From: Bugula neritina
Lineage: Eukaryota > Bryozoa > Gymnolaemata > Cheilostomatida > Bugulidae
Assembly: GCA_964035545.1 (NCBI GenBank)
Contig: OZ037767.1
Location: 7,742,207-7,806,206 of the forward strand
Direction of reading: 5' to 3'
Length of the DNA stretch: 64,000 bases
A program made the position numbers and the translations under genes. Below are positions 1 to 29,000 of the stretch, in pieces (position 1 is the stretch's first letter; the number at the start of each line of letters is the position of its first letter). The notes below the pieces were generated by a model, which made no database searches, was not told where the DNA came from, and was given only the letters and a program-made list of their open reading frames with translations.

Positions 1-17857
<17,857 letters not shown>

Positions 17858-18518
17858 TCTCCCATCTGTACTCTACTAACATTCAGTGTAAAATAAACTA
17901 ACAGAGAAAGAAGAAGAAGGAAGTTAGTCTGCAAAAAAATTTACGCAAGTAAATCTATTCATTACATTCCTACATAATAAAGGGGGTCTTGTATTTAACC
18001 ATTGTTACAAAGCAAGAATATGTTTAAATAGCTAAAAGGTTTTTGAATGCACTAAGCTCATTCATTCTTTTACTACTCAATTGTATGAGTCGCCTGTATT
18101 AAATAAATACAATCTTCACAATTCTATACAATCACTTTTTCGATTATTTCTAAACTTGCTTTCTGTAATGAAGCTTAGTAACTCAAGCATAACATGTGTC
18201 AACTAACTAAAACAAATTTTTGTAGCTAGTGTTGTTTTACATGAAAAAGAGTCTACAACAGTAGAATCTAAACTAACTATTTATTTCCAGGATTCACCAA
18301 TACCATATATTTACCCAAATACTCTAATTTATGACTACTGAGTAAAGTCATCATGTTTTTTTGAAGAGTACAGTGATGTTTAGAGTATTAAACAAACTTC
18401 TTGACATTTCATTACTAGTAGCTCTAGTAAAAATAGATTTTAATTGCCCCAACAGTAAACACAAAAACCACCAATGACCTCATTGACCCCAATAAAGTCC
18501 CTGTTTATGCCTTGCAAT
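17858..18518. other. 5' UTR and upstream region of gene A
   Basis: 5' UTR to a likely acceptor at 17928/17929 (minus strand TTTTGCAG|ACTAAC), then noncoding sequence alignable with gene B 44900-45560. No TATA box or start site can be assigned. Homology with the B flank stops at about 18518, where mobile DNA begins. Confidence 0.5.
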
Positions 18519-18747
18519 GAATAGCTTGCTTGGTACTTTGTTTATGTAGCGCCTATAATGGAATGTTGATAGATAACGCAGCCCTAATGAAGGTTGCTGC
18601 TTATTGGTTGTAGTTTGATCTCAGGCTAAACAATTGCAAGTAGGCAACACGCATGCCACCCGCAGAGTAGTATTATTCAAGAACCTAAACTACATTTTGA
18701 GAGAAATTTATGATATTCTTAGTGAGGATGCCCTTAACTGTCCTGTG
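18519..18747 (-). mobile_element. Truncated copy of TIR element family M1, inverted
   Basis: The reverse complement matches 23687-23915, ending at the CACAGGA terminus (18747). Only the terminal ~229 bp are present, and they abut the truncated Gypsy 3' LTR directly. Confidence 0.65.
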
Positions 18748-18832
18748 TATATGGCTTTATGGATTTATGGCTTCATGGTATGATATAATTCTCATAGTCA
18801 GGGCTGTAGCAGCATCCGTTGCATATGTAACA
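18748..18832 (-). repeat. Gypsy 3' LTR, truncated
   Basis: Same start as the 5' LTR (TGTTACATATGC on the minus strand at 18832), preceded by the purine tract. After ~85 bp it is replaced by the M1 fragment, so U5 is lost. Confidence 0.75.
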
Positions 18833-18848
18833 TCTCCCCACTAGCCTT
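18833..18848 (-). promoter_or_regulatory. Polypurine tract of the Gypsy element
   Basis: GTGGGGAGA on the minus strand immediately before the 3' LTR start, the expected plus-strand priming site. Confidence 0.7.
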
Positions 18849-18856
18849 TGATGCAT

Positions 18857-19456
18857 CTATGTATTTTGGTGAGCTGCCAATCTCTTTGACCTTCTAAGAT
18901 TTTCAAATCCATACTCTTCGCCTGTGGGTAGTCTGGGATTTCTCCATGGTTGAGGTGTTTGGTTAGCAGTACTATCGTCATTTGAAACATCAGCCATTTG
19001 AACTTCAGATTTCACATCGTCTGCTGGTTCAGAATCTTCCTCAACTCCGTAGCGTGGTAATAGTTGTTCAATATGACGTCTCCATATTGGTCCTCTTGGT
19101 GTGACTTTGACATTTATACTTCTTGGTCCCAATACTTTTGTGACAATGGCAGGGACCCATCGTGGTTCTCTGTATCTTCGGGGTCCACAATAGAATGCGT
19201 AGCAAAGACTTCCAACTGTATAGGTGTGAACTTTGGATACAGTGGATTTCTGGTCTGTAGACTTTTCCACTTCTTTTGATTGTCGTTCTTGGGCTTGGTG
19301 TGCTGGTGATGGTAGCAGAACATCAATTTTGCAATGAATCTGTCTCTCATTCAGCAGTTCACTGGGCGAGTATCCTCCTATCAAGGGTGTGCGTCGGTAG
19401 TGCATCAGGAATTCAGTCAAAGCTAGATTTGGTAGTAAATTAGATTTTCTTAGAGC
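18857..19456 (-). pseudogene. Gypsy integrase C-terminal segment
   Basis: In the same frame as the preceding segment beyond a single stop. Shows LTEFLMHYRRTP, SPSELL, a Pro-rich part and IWRRHIEQLLP, the usual C-terminal part of Gypsy integrases. Confidence 0.8.
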
Positions 19457-20683
19457 CTATTTAAATGATTGCACTAGTCTTTCAGCTGCTCCATTTGTGG
19501 CAGGGTGATAAGGGGCTCCAGATAGATGAACTATTCCACGACCCCGGCACCAGCTTTGAAACTCTTCAGACTTGAATGTGCTTGCATTGTCGGATACAAT
19601 TGTGTGTGAATATCCAAAGTGTGCAAAGTCTTTTTTTAGAAGCTCTGTAGTTCTCTTCGAAGATGTTGATGTAGTTGGATGTATGCAGGGATACTTTGAG
19701 TATGCATCCACAATTATTAGCCAGTTGCTTCCCAGAAAGTTGATTGCATGGTCGATGTGAATACGACTCCATAGCTTTTCTGGAATCATCCAAGGATGGA
19801 GAGGAGCTTTGCCTGGTTGATTCTGGTGCTCAGCGCAAGAGCTGCACTGTTTACAAGCATCCATGATGTCTGCGTCTGTTCTTGGCCAATAAACAGCAGA
19901 ACGTGCGAGTTGTTTCATCCGCTGCATGCCAAAGTGTCCTAGATGAAGAATCTGCAAAACTTGTGGCTGAAGGGTAAGCGGTATTACATCTCTTGAACCG
20001 TACAGCAAGCATCCGTCTGAGATAGAGAGTGAGCCAGACACCTTCTTGAAACACTGTATGTTGTAAGCTGCACTATGAGCTTGGTCCTCATCTTCTGTGT
20101 TTGTCTCTTCTAGTGTTTTAGGCCATCCTTCTCTTGTATAGCGAATTACTGTAGACAGAATGGGGTCTTTCAAGGTTTCTTTTAGAAGTACTCCTGAATC
20201 TGTTGGCTTCAATTGTTGAGAAATCAGTCGTATCGTGCATATCGTGTCCATATCATCACCATTTTCCTCCTCATCAAACTTGAAGTCTGGGCCAACTGGC
20301 AGACGACTAAGTGCATCTGCATTGCCATGTTTGCTGGTCGTGCGATACTCAATACTATAATCGTATTGACTCAGTCGCAGTGCCCATCTTGCTAGTCTGT
20401 TGGCTGCTAAAGCTGGCGTCTCCTTTGTAGGTCCAAATAATGCCAATAGTGATCGGTGGTCGGTAACCAAGATAAACCGCCGGCCGTAGAGGTATTGATG
20501 AAACTTCTTTAGTGCGAACACTATAGCTAGAGCCTCTTTCTGTATCTGTCCGTATTTCTTCTGAGTTCCAGTTAGTGTCTTTGAAACGTTGAAGATTGGT
20601 CTTTCTGATCCATCTGGGTATCGATAAAAAAGAACAGCTCCGATTCCCACTGATGAGGCATCACAGGAAATCCCGACTTCCAA
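19457..20683 (-). pseudogene. Gypsy RNase H and integrase segment
   Basis: RNase H begins CDASSVGIGAVL and continues through KKYGQIQKEALAI and VTDHRSLL. The integrase has an HHCC zinc domain (HLGHFGMQRM, CKQCSSC), the first catalytic Asp in HIDHAINF, the second in IVSDNASTF and the Glu in GAAERLVQSF. It ends at TAA 19457-19459, after which the same frame continues. Confidence 0.85.
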
Positions 20684-21405
20684 GGTATAGGGTCAAAATG
20701 AGCTAGTACTGTGTCCGAGCATAACATCTCTTTAAGTTTCTGAAAGCTTGACTCTTCTTCAGATCCCCACTTCCAAACAGCGTTCTTTTTGGTCAGATGA
20801 TGTAGCAGCTCTGTAACTGTAGATAAATTTGGTAAGAATTTGCTGTAGAATACTACCGATTCAAGAAATGACTTGAGTGATGATACATCTGTTGGTACCG
20901 GCATAGTTTTAACAGCGTCTGCCTTCTTTCCTTTAACTATGCCATGGTTAGAGAGGAGATGTCCTAGGTAGTGGATTGCTGGCTTTGCAAATTCACACTT
21001 CTCTCTACGACATCTTAGTCCTTTCTCATCTAGGCGTTGTAGAAGTCTTCTGAGGTTGTTTAAGTGTTCCTTTGCTGTTGATCCGCTGACCAGAATATCA
21101 TCTAGATACACTGCCACACCTTCTAGGTCGCTAGTGAGTTTCTCCATGATTTCTTGAAAACACCCTGGTGCCGAACTAATGCCAAAAGGAAGTCTCATCT
21201 GAAGAAGTACTCCTCGATGGGTGTTCAGAGCCAGTCTTCTTTGACTTTCTGGAGCTAACAGAATCTGGTTGTAGGCATCCACCAAGTCTATTTTGGTGAA
21301 TCCATATCCTCCTCTGAGCTTCTGCATCAAGTCTCCTGGTAAGGGCATTGGTTGACGGTGAGTTTCAAGTTGGCTGTTAATGGACACCGAGTAATCTCCG
21401 CACAC
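20572..21405 (-). pseudogene. Gypsy reverse transcriptase segment
   Basis: Carries RT landmarks: VCGDYSV, FTKIDLVDAYNQI, MRLPFGISSAPGCFQ and the active site YLDDILVSG, then HYLGHLLS and the thumb region. A further frame change near 20690 precedes RNase H. Confidence 0.85.
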
Positions 21406-21455
21406 TCTGAGCTTTCTTTTTTGTTGACCTGGGAGTGCGGCTTTCCTGATTGGTA

Positions 21456-23021
21456 CTACTGGTGTGCCATAGTTGTTGAGCTGAACAGGTTTCCAGACTC
21501 CTCTTTTTTTCCTGCTTCATATTCTTGGACAAGATCATCTTGCATAGCGAATGGAACTGGTCTGGCTTTGCAGAATACTGGTTTCGAGTCAGGTTTGAAT
21601 TCAATCTCCAACTCAAAATCTTTGAGACAACCCAGTTCTGATTTGAAGAGATCTGGAAATTCTTGACAAACTTGTTCGCAAGCTTTCTGTAGTGAGTAGT
21701 CAGGTTTAAGATCTTGGAAAACTGTGTTCACTGAATTACTTGTAGTTGATGATGTACATGGAATCTTCATCTTGTCATCTATAGATATCTGTAGCCTTTG
21801 TATAGCATCACGTCCTAGAAGATTTAGTTGTGGTATTTCTGTGACTACGAAGTTCAACATCTGTCCACTGGCTTTATCAGGAATGTTGGCAACTCGTTGG
21901 AATTGTCCCATTACATTAATAGGATGTTTAGATGCTGACTCGTACTGTGCTTCTGTCGGCTCCAAATTCGGTCGATCAAGTTTCTCCCAAATGTCGGCAG
22001 TGATGAAATTTTCACATGCTCCGGTATCCAATTCCATAGTGAATTCCACACCCTCTATCTGTAACTTCTGTTGTAATTGTGATAGAGATTTAATCCTTTT
22101 TACTGTAGAAGTGATAACTTTGACAGCTTGTGATGTTGATTTCTTCTTAAGTCGGCATGCTGATTTTATGTGACCTAGTTTTCTGCAAAAATTGCATTGA
22201 GCATTTTTATAATTGCAAATACTTGGTGAATGTTTTTTTCCACATCTGTAACAGCTGGTTTTTAGTTGAGTCTCTTCTTTCTTTGTTGAAGAAACGCTGC
22301 TAGCATTGTTTGTTGATCTTTTGTCAGTCTGAACTTTGTTGACACCTGTAGCCTTAACTCCATGCGCAGTTTCCTTGGCTACTTTTGCTGCATCTTCAGT
22401 TTCAATTGCAATTTCCACAGCTCTGGTGAAGGTCAATTCATCATCTTTAATTTTGAATAACGCTTTTAGAACTGCTTCATTGCTAACAGAACAAATGAAT
22501 TTTGTCCGCATAGCTTCATCTAGTGGATTGGTGATGGAAGCAAAATCACAAGTTGTGGCGTCCTGACGAATCCGTGCAGCTAATTCCTGAACAGTCTCGC
22601 TTGGTTTACGTCGCATTTCACTCCAAAATTTAAATCGCTCTCTTATGATGAACTTCTTTGGGTCAAACTGGTCCTTCAATAATTCTGTTATTTCTGTTAT
22701 TGTAAGTTCATTGATGTCTTTAGGTGGTGTCATCTGAGCTGATAAGTTTCCTAGAATCTTATATGTTGCAGCTGACTGGGAGGTTAGGAAGATCTTTGGG
22801 TTGCGGTTTTCTGGATTAGCGTGTGCAGCTACAAAAGTGTTAAACCTAGCCCAATAGTCCGTCCACAATTCTAATGTCGAATTAAATGCCGGAAAATTAG
22901 GTATAGAAACTGTCGGTAATGCTTTAGGTTCATTTCTCTCTTCCATTAGCATTTGCATTAGTTTTCTATTGTCTTCCTGTGTCTGTTTAAACATGGCTAC
23001 TAACTCCGCAACTTCTGCCAT
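21456..23021 (-). pseudogene. Gypsy gag-protease frame
   Basis: Open from ATG 23021 for 521 codons. The N-terminal capsid region is followed by two zinc knuckles (CYRCGKKHSPSIC; CNFCRKLGHIKSAC) near residues 258-292, then an aspartic protease site (MELDTGACENFI) near residue 330 and a linker leading into RT (KPVFCKARPVPFA). The frame leaves the RT register near 21500, so gag-PR is separated from RT by a frame change. Whether this is a decayed site or a programmed shift cannot be told. Confidence 0.8.
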
Positions 23022-23199
23022 TATGAAAATTTTTGAAACTTAATTTGTGTTACTCACAAGGCGATTAGAGTGTAGATATTGCCTAGCCTGGTATTGTTCT
23101 GAACAGTCCGAGATTCCTCTGCTGTAGGTAGTTCTATCTGTCAAACTCTGAAGTAGATGTAGAACTCCACTGGTAACTTTGTCCACCCAAAAGAAGAAT

Positions 23200-23223
23200 C
23201 CCATCCTCGTCGCCAATTTATCC
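23200..23223 (-). promoter_or_regulatory. Candidate primer-binding site
   Basis: GGATAAATTGGCGACGAGG follows the 5' LTR. The tRNA is not assigned. Confidence 0.5.
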
Positions 23224-23515
23224 TGTTGTATTCTTGAGTAGAAAGGATAATTTATGTAGATATCATACAATGTCGTATATTTGAATTCCAGAAAAATACA
23301 ATTAGCTCAGAGAAAACTCACTGTTTATATACAAAAATATTACATAGCTTTTTAGTGATAGCCAATCATAATACAAAATTATAATAGATGCTTCATGGCT
23401 ATATGGCTATATGCTATATGGCTATATGGCTTTATGGCTTCATGGCTTTATGGCTTCATGGTATGATATAATTCTCATAGTCAGGGCTGTAGCAGCATCC
23501 GTTGCATATGTAACA
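23224..23515 (-). repeat. Gypsy 5' LTR
   Basis: On the minus strand it runs from TGTTACATATGC to ATACAACA (TG...CA ends). The first 80 bp match the sequence at 18748-18832. It contains a run of TATATGGCT-like units (about 23390-23462). Confidence 0.75.
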
Positions 23516-24620
23516 GTTTCTTTTTGTAATTCAATATCTCTAGCTTGGAAACAGAGAAATAATTTTAAAAAAATTATTTACTGGACATTTGGCTTATCAA
23601 AAAATATTTTTTAATAAAAAAAATTGTTTAATATGAAATGAATGAATGTCACAATTGTTCAAGTTAATGATAAAGATAAAACTTGACACAGGATAGTTAA
23701 GGGCATCCTCACTAAGAATATCATAAATTTTTCTCAAAATGTAGTTCAGGCTCTTGAATAATATTGCTCTGCGGGTGGCATGCGTGTTGCCTACTTGTAA
23801 TTGTTTAGCCTAAGATTAAACTACAACCAATAAGCAGCAACCTTCATTAGGGCTGTGTTATCTATCAACATTCCATTATGGGTGCTACATAAACAAATTA
23901 CAAAGCGAGCTATTTATCATAGCCTGCCAGCTAGCTAGCCTGTAATTATTATGTAGGCGCCAATATCTTCTCATCCCTACGTGCTCAGTGAAGCGTGAAG
24001 TGCTGGGCGCTGCTTGTTTCTTATGAGAAAATATGGCATTTTCAGTGTATAAATCACCAATCTATGAGCAATCTAGCAATCTATCATGCTTTGCTGCTGA
24101 GATATTTTACTGGTACTGAAAAGTCAGCTTTTCAGGCAAAATTGGCCAAAATTCGGCAGTTTTTTGTCTATAACTTCGCAAAAAAAATGAAAACTGAAAT
24201 TTCCAAAAAACTTACACTGGAGAAAAAAAAGATCTACAACATAGTTTTCAAATTTTGACTCTAGCACAATTAGGTGAGATTTTATTTTACTGGTACTGAA
24301 TACTTATATGATTACAATGCAAACCTCAGCAAGGCAGTTGCAGCTAAAAGGTTGCCCTTAACTATCCTGTGATCAAGTTGAAGCAAGAGTAAGAGAAAAA
24401 AATACTTTTTTATATATATCACATATATATTTCCTAATGTGCTTTTTCTATAATGCTTTTTTAGGCACCTAAGATTCAATATTTGTAGCAACAGAAGTTG
24501 TCTGTCCATCAAAAGCAACAAATGCAGCACCAGCCAGCTAACAAGAAATTGCTTGCTTTTAACTTTGAGTAGAGAAGCTATATTTAATGCTCAATTTTTT
24601 ACAATAAGGCAAAACTGTGT
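23516..24620. repeat. Intergenic segment paralogous to 50030-50470
   Basis: 23516-23686 matches 50030-50190 (TAGCTTGGA, ACATTTGGCTTATCAAA) and 24375-24620 matches 50190-50470 (GTAGCAACAGAAGTTGTCTG, CACCAGCCAGCTAACAAGAA). The duplicated block therefore extends beyond the genes into upstream intergenic DNA. Confidence 0.6.
23687..24371 (+). mobile_element. TIR element family M1, full-length non-autonomous copy
   Basis: Terminal inverted repeats: CACAGGATAGTTAAGGGCA at the left, its reverse complement ending CCTTAACTATCCTGTG at the right. AACTTGA outside the left end is mirrored by TCAAGTT outside the right, so the repeat may reach 23680-24379. The 685-bp interior has no transposase. It splits sequence that is continuous at 50030-50470, confirming an insertion. 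Confidence 0.7.
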
Positions 24621-25777
24621 CTTTTCTAAAAAAGTTGCCCAACTGATGTATATAGTTGCCCTTCTCACAAAAGAATCCTTTATAGGCAAAAGTAGTTTTT
24701 GTATATTTGAAACTGGTAGAACATAAAACAAAAACAATTGCATCTATATGTCTAACCCACCCAATTTTGTGTGTCGGCACCCCTGCCACACCAAAATCTG
24801 GTCACAAGCTTTTGACTATTGGTTATTATTAGGCTGCATGTTTGAAATTTATTGGTAGTGAAAGCCATTGCATAAAAAACACACTCAATAACTAATAAGA
24901 AACCATTTGCTAATAAATTCAACCACAGGTATGATATTATGCAAATTGATTTGAAATAATAACAACTCATTTCTAAATGAATCAAAGCCACAAAAATGCA
25001 TTAAAAATGCATATGGTGAAGCAATAGAAATGCTACAATTATAACTAAAAGTATTGGTAAATATTTTAGCAGTTGACAGCAGCTACAAATTTGACATAAA
25101 TCAATTTTGTTTATTCCATCTATAAACAGTGTAAACAGATGTTGTATGCCGCCGAGAAAATTTATGCAATTCGTTGTTGCAAATAATTAAAGTTTTTTTG
25201 TCTCCAAACATTATTTTCTCGTTACAGAGCTATATAAACTAGCTTCATTTCATGTGACATATAACATGTGAATAATAAAATAGAACGCACAACTCAAAGA
25301 ATTATATTGTCTTACAAATAAAAATTGTGTTCTGCCAGTCTCTATTATACTGTGCATAAATTTCACCAAATACAAATTATTATTTTATCGCACAACTACT
25401 CTGTATAAAAGATATATAAAAATAAACTGATTATCATGACCAATAGTCATATTTCTCAATAATCATAATAATAACTTAAAAACATAAATATTATATAGCT
25501 TACCTTCTATGAAGAGAGTTCATGAAACTTATTATAGAGAGTGGTGAAAATTTTTTTTTTATGAATATTTGAATATATTTCAAAATTTTAAGTTTTTGTA
25601 ATCAAATTTTTAAATATAAAATATAAAAAAGCAGTAAATTTTAAGAGTTGGAAATATTGAATAGTTCGCCACCATAAAGAAAGAATACTAGTTAGTCTGT
25701 CTTATGTAATACTTGGCAGTCGGATTGGTTAGATTTTAAAATTGAAAGTCAGCTGAGAACAAATATATTTTGAATAT
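24621..25777. other. 3' flank of gene B / upstream flank of gene A
   Basis: AT-rich sequence without coding signal. It contains the 3' UTR of gene B; an AATAAA on the minus strand near 25112 is possible but far from the stop, so no polyadenylation site is assigned. Confidence 0.45.
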
Positions 25778-26094
25778 TTAATTAGAAACTGCAGCATAAA
25801 CATGGTCGGAAGCAGCTGGTTGATCTATTTGCAGAATTTCATAAGTCACATGCTCTTCTTTTTCAAAAGTTGTATTTATGTAAGTGGGTTGGCAAGCAGT
25901 TGTAGTAGACATGATAGTAGAAGGTACTTCATAGGCTGATCCATTATTTCTATCATTGGCAACAGGTGTACGGAGGCCCAAATCTTTCATTGAGGCAACT
26001 TTTTTTCTTAGCATAATAATTATGCCACCAAATACAATTGCCACCATAAAGGTCAATGATAGGGCTGCTGAGAATCCAATCACAATAAACGAGT
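25778..26094 (-). CDS. Gene B exon 18: transmembrane helix and tyrosine-rich tail
   Basis: Single terminal exon with stop TAA at 25778-25780. The helix FIVIGFSAALSL...IIIML (1006-1032) is followed by RKK, a stop-transfer signal. The 76-residue tail has Tyr1058 (AYEVP), Tyr1075 (TYINT, a Y-x-N site of Grb2-SH2 type), Tyr1088 (VTYEIL, matching the ITIM pattern) and Tyr1103 (VYAAV). Tyr1088 and Tyr1103 form YxxL-x11-YxxV, close to but not a strict ITAM. No phosphatase or kinase domain follows. Confidence 0.88.
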
Positions 26095-29000
26095 CTGAAA
26101 ATAACAAGTTATAAAATAGTGAAAATACTAAAGTTTACCCATTAAACGACCTACTTATATATACTTTTTAATTAAAGATGGATAATCGATGAGTTGAAAG
26201 CAATGATGGCATCCAAAAACAATATGTATATAAAACAACTACCTTTAGACATTGCTATAACTACAGTAATCACCATGCAATCAGAATGATATTATGCAAT
26301 GTACTTGGAAAAACACCATTTAGGATTATAATTATTTAGCTTTCACCCATTTAACACTATAATATCTTTTATATACAAAAGCTGACTTACTAGAGCTGCA
26401 ATTTGTGCTGTCCTTACAGATCAGCGGCTCTCCTAACCATTCAGTCACCAACTCAGTATTCAACACACAGTGTAGGTGATGGTCTCCTCCTACTTGTTCT
26501 TTTCCTTTTTCACATTCATAGAGGACAGATTCTCCAATCTGTACTGGATCTCTTGTTATAGATGACTTAGTGCCAACACCAGCTGGTGGGTTTGAGCATG
26601 TGGTAGAAGGAGGAACTACAATCAGTTGTAATATAACAGTTTGAAAGGCAAAAAATAGTTAAAAACGCCACTGAAATTTCAATATGTATGCAAATAACAT
26701 GCTTTCAGGTTTGAACAGATAAAATGGTAACTTTGTCCTATAATGTTTATTAAAAGGTTAAAGTAAGGCCCATAGCTTTTACATATTATTAGTACTCTTT
26801 ACATAAAATCAAATAGTTGTGAGTATAACCAATTAGTACCACATAATCAAAAATGCTAACCTTTAAAGCTGTGTCCTTCCCCAAGTAGTTTGACATACTC
26901 ATCCTCAGAGCCCTGTAAACATAATTACATTCAAGTATTATATATAAAGCCATTACAGATTCTCTGACTATAACTAACTTGTGAGGTGGACCAAAGAGAG
27001 AAGCAGCTTTTGATATAAAAGAGAGTGCAGCTGCTAAAGCAGGCCAGTTGATTAAAGTTACCGTGAGCCTCAGCTGTTTAAAGATACACTTCTTGCCTTA
27101 AGATACTATCGCCGCACGTGTCCCAATGCGTTAGGAAGAACGCCTCATATATTAGGCTACACAGTTCTTCCCCCTTAGTGCGACTATGCGCAATCTGAGC
27201 CAGCCTTTTGATGGTGTTGGCATAGTCTCGCAAGAAAATCCACCTACTTCTTTGGAATCTTTGAAGTATGTTCGATGCGTAACAGGCAGTCATACCGAAG
27301 TGGTTTTGGAAAGCCCACATGATGTGGTTCTCATTAAGTCTGAGAGCAAAGCTCCTGTCCTGACCTGTCAGACAAGTTCAAAGTTGGAGGACACGTACTG
27401 GTGCCAGCCATCCAGTAAAGGTTACAACATTCTCAAACTCTCGGTAGGATTGTTCCATGCACATTCCTGTCATCTTCAAAAGTCTGGGGCTTAAGACAGT
27501 ACCTGTCACCAGGTGGTGCCTGACCAGTTCCATTGAATTTTTTGAAGAGCTGCCACTGGGGTCTCCATTGTGAGAGCTAGGTGCTTCTCACTGCTGCTAG
27601 TCTTCCTGGTTTTATTGGCCCCCCTTCTCTTGCTTCAGTCATCTTGCTTCTCTATTCTCGTATGCAGGCCCACCTATTATTCTGAATCCCGACGCTGCCA
27701 CCATTGAGTAAGTCTCTTAGGTAGAATGCAATCAAGTGGCAAGCGTACCTCCGTAGTATAAGAAACAAGATAGCTTGTCTGTGTTGAGTATAATAATCTT
27801 TATTAGGTGTTATAAGTTTATCTATGTGTTTTTACCCAGCGAGCTTCAGTGGAAGACCGACCCTACTCTATAAAAATCTTCTCTCAACAATGTACTAAGA
27901 AATGAAAATAAGTTGAACTTTTAAAGAATATTTTTAGAAAACAGAATATATGATTTTTTATCTTCTCCTCACAGTTTCATAAATAAAGAGCAAAGTCTTG
28001 ATTACCAACAAAAAATAATTGCCTGTAAGCCCACAAGTGTGTTTTGGACTTTATATATTATAGTAGTTTGCTTACACTGTATTAACTTACATGGGGCACC
28101 CAGGTAATAGCCATCCACACATCATAGTTTGTTGCTGAAGCTAGTTTTGCATTTTTGTAACCATTGTAACTCTTGCCATCCCCAACAGTGAACTCATATC
28201 CACCAGGTGTAGGGAGCTTTGTGTCATTAGCCAGTATCTCAGCTGTTATGTAACAACTTTGAGTTAGAGTAAGACTTGCTCTAGATATTGACTGGGAGTG
28301 AGAAGTTGAGATACAGCTACTATTAAATACAGCTCCTTTAATCCTGGTATTTCTTTGAACCAGTATCAAGTAGGACCTGCAGCAAATGTTACCCAAAAGA
28401 ATCATTCACTCAGACTATTTATTATGTGGTTTGTTTGATAAAAATGTGGCTGGTCAATAACAAGAGACGGCCTCATGGAAAGTTTTATACGACTTCCCTG
28501 TGTTTCTTAGAAGTGTGTGGCCGAGCCCCTAAGCTAATTATGGTTGTCACATTAGAACTAATCTCAGACAGTGCGGTTGATAATATTGTGACAGGAATAA
28601 TGTTGATGGCTTTATTCAAAGTTGAAAACATGTACCTTATATATGAGATAGAAAAGAAAGCTTAAGTAGCAGCAATGAAAATATTCTTACTAAAAATTTG
28701 AAGCAGATATTATCCTTTAGATGGCTTACTACAATTTATGTGGTTTAGGTTGGTTATTACATAGTAACCTAAAATTATTATGCTAGATAAAAATATTTTG
28801 TGGTGCTTTAATATTTGAGTTCTCTTAACAACATTTCTTCTTAAGAATTACTGGCATAACAAATTGGCTGCTGTCACAAGATGAAGAGATCTTGCAAAGT
28901 TGCTTATTATAGATTAAAAATGCTCTAGCTGAAACTTTAGTGTCAGCTTCTTTGCAGCAAACATAACCAAAATAATTTTGATATAGATATTGTAGAGTTA

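Larger units (their letters stand above)
18748..23515 (-). mobile_element. Gypsy-type LTR retrotransposon, nearly full length, inactivated
   Basis: Minus-strand element with 5' LTR (23224-23515), a candidate primer-binding site just inside it, gag with zinc knuckles, aspartic protease, reverse transcriptase, RNase H and integrase, then a polypurine tract and a truncated 3' LTR (18748-18832). The order gag-PR-RT-RH-IN places it in Ty3/Gypsy. Frame changes near 21500 and 20690 and a stop at 19457-19459 inactivate pol. It lies between paralogous segments of the gene duplication, upstream of gene A. Confidence 0.88.

Noticed and set aside
25778-26094. True ITAM in the gene B tail
   Set aside because: The second motif is YxxV instead of YxxL/I, so only an ITAM-like description is supported.
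25778-26107. Gene B reading on into phosphatase domains
   Set aside because: The transmembrane exon ends in TAA, and no PTP motif is found between it and gene A.
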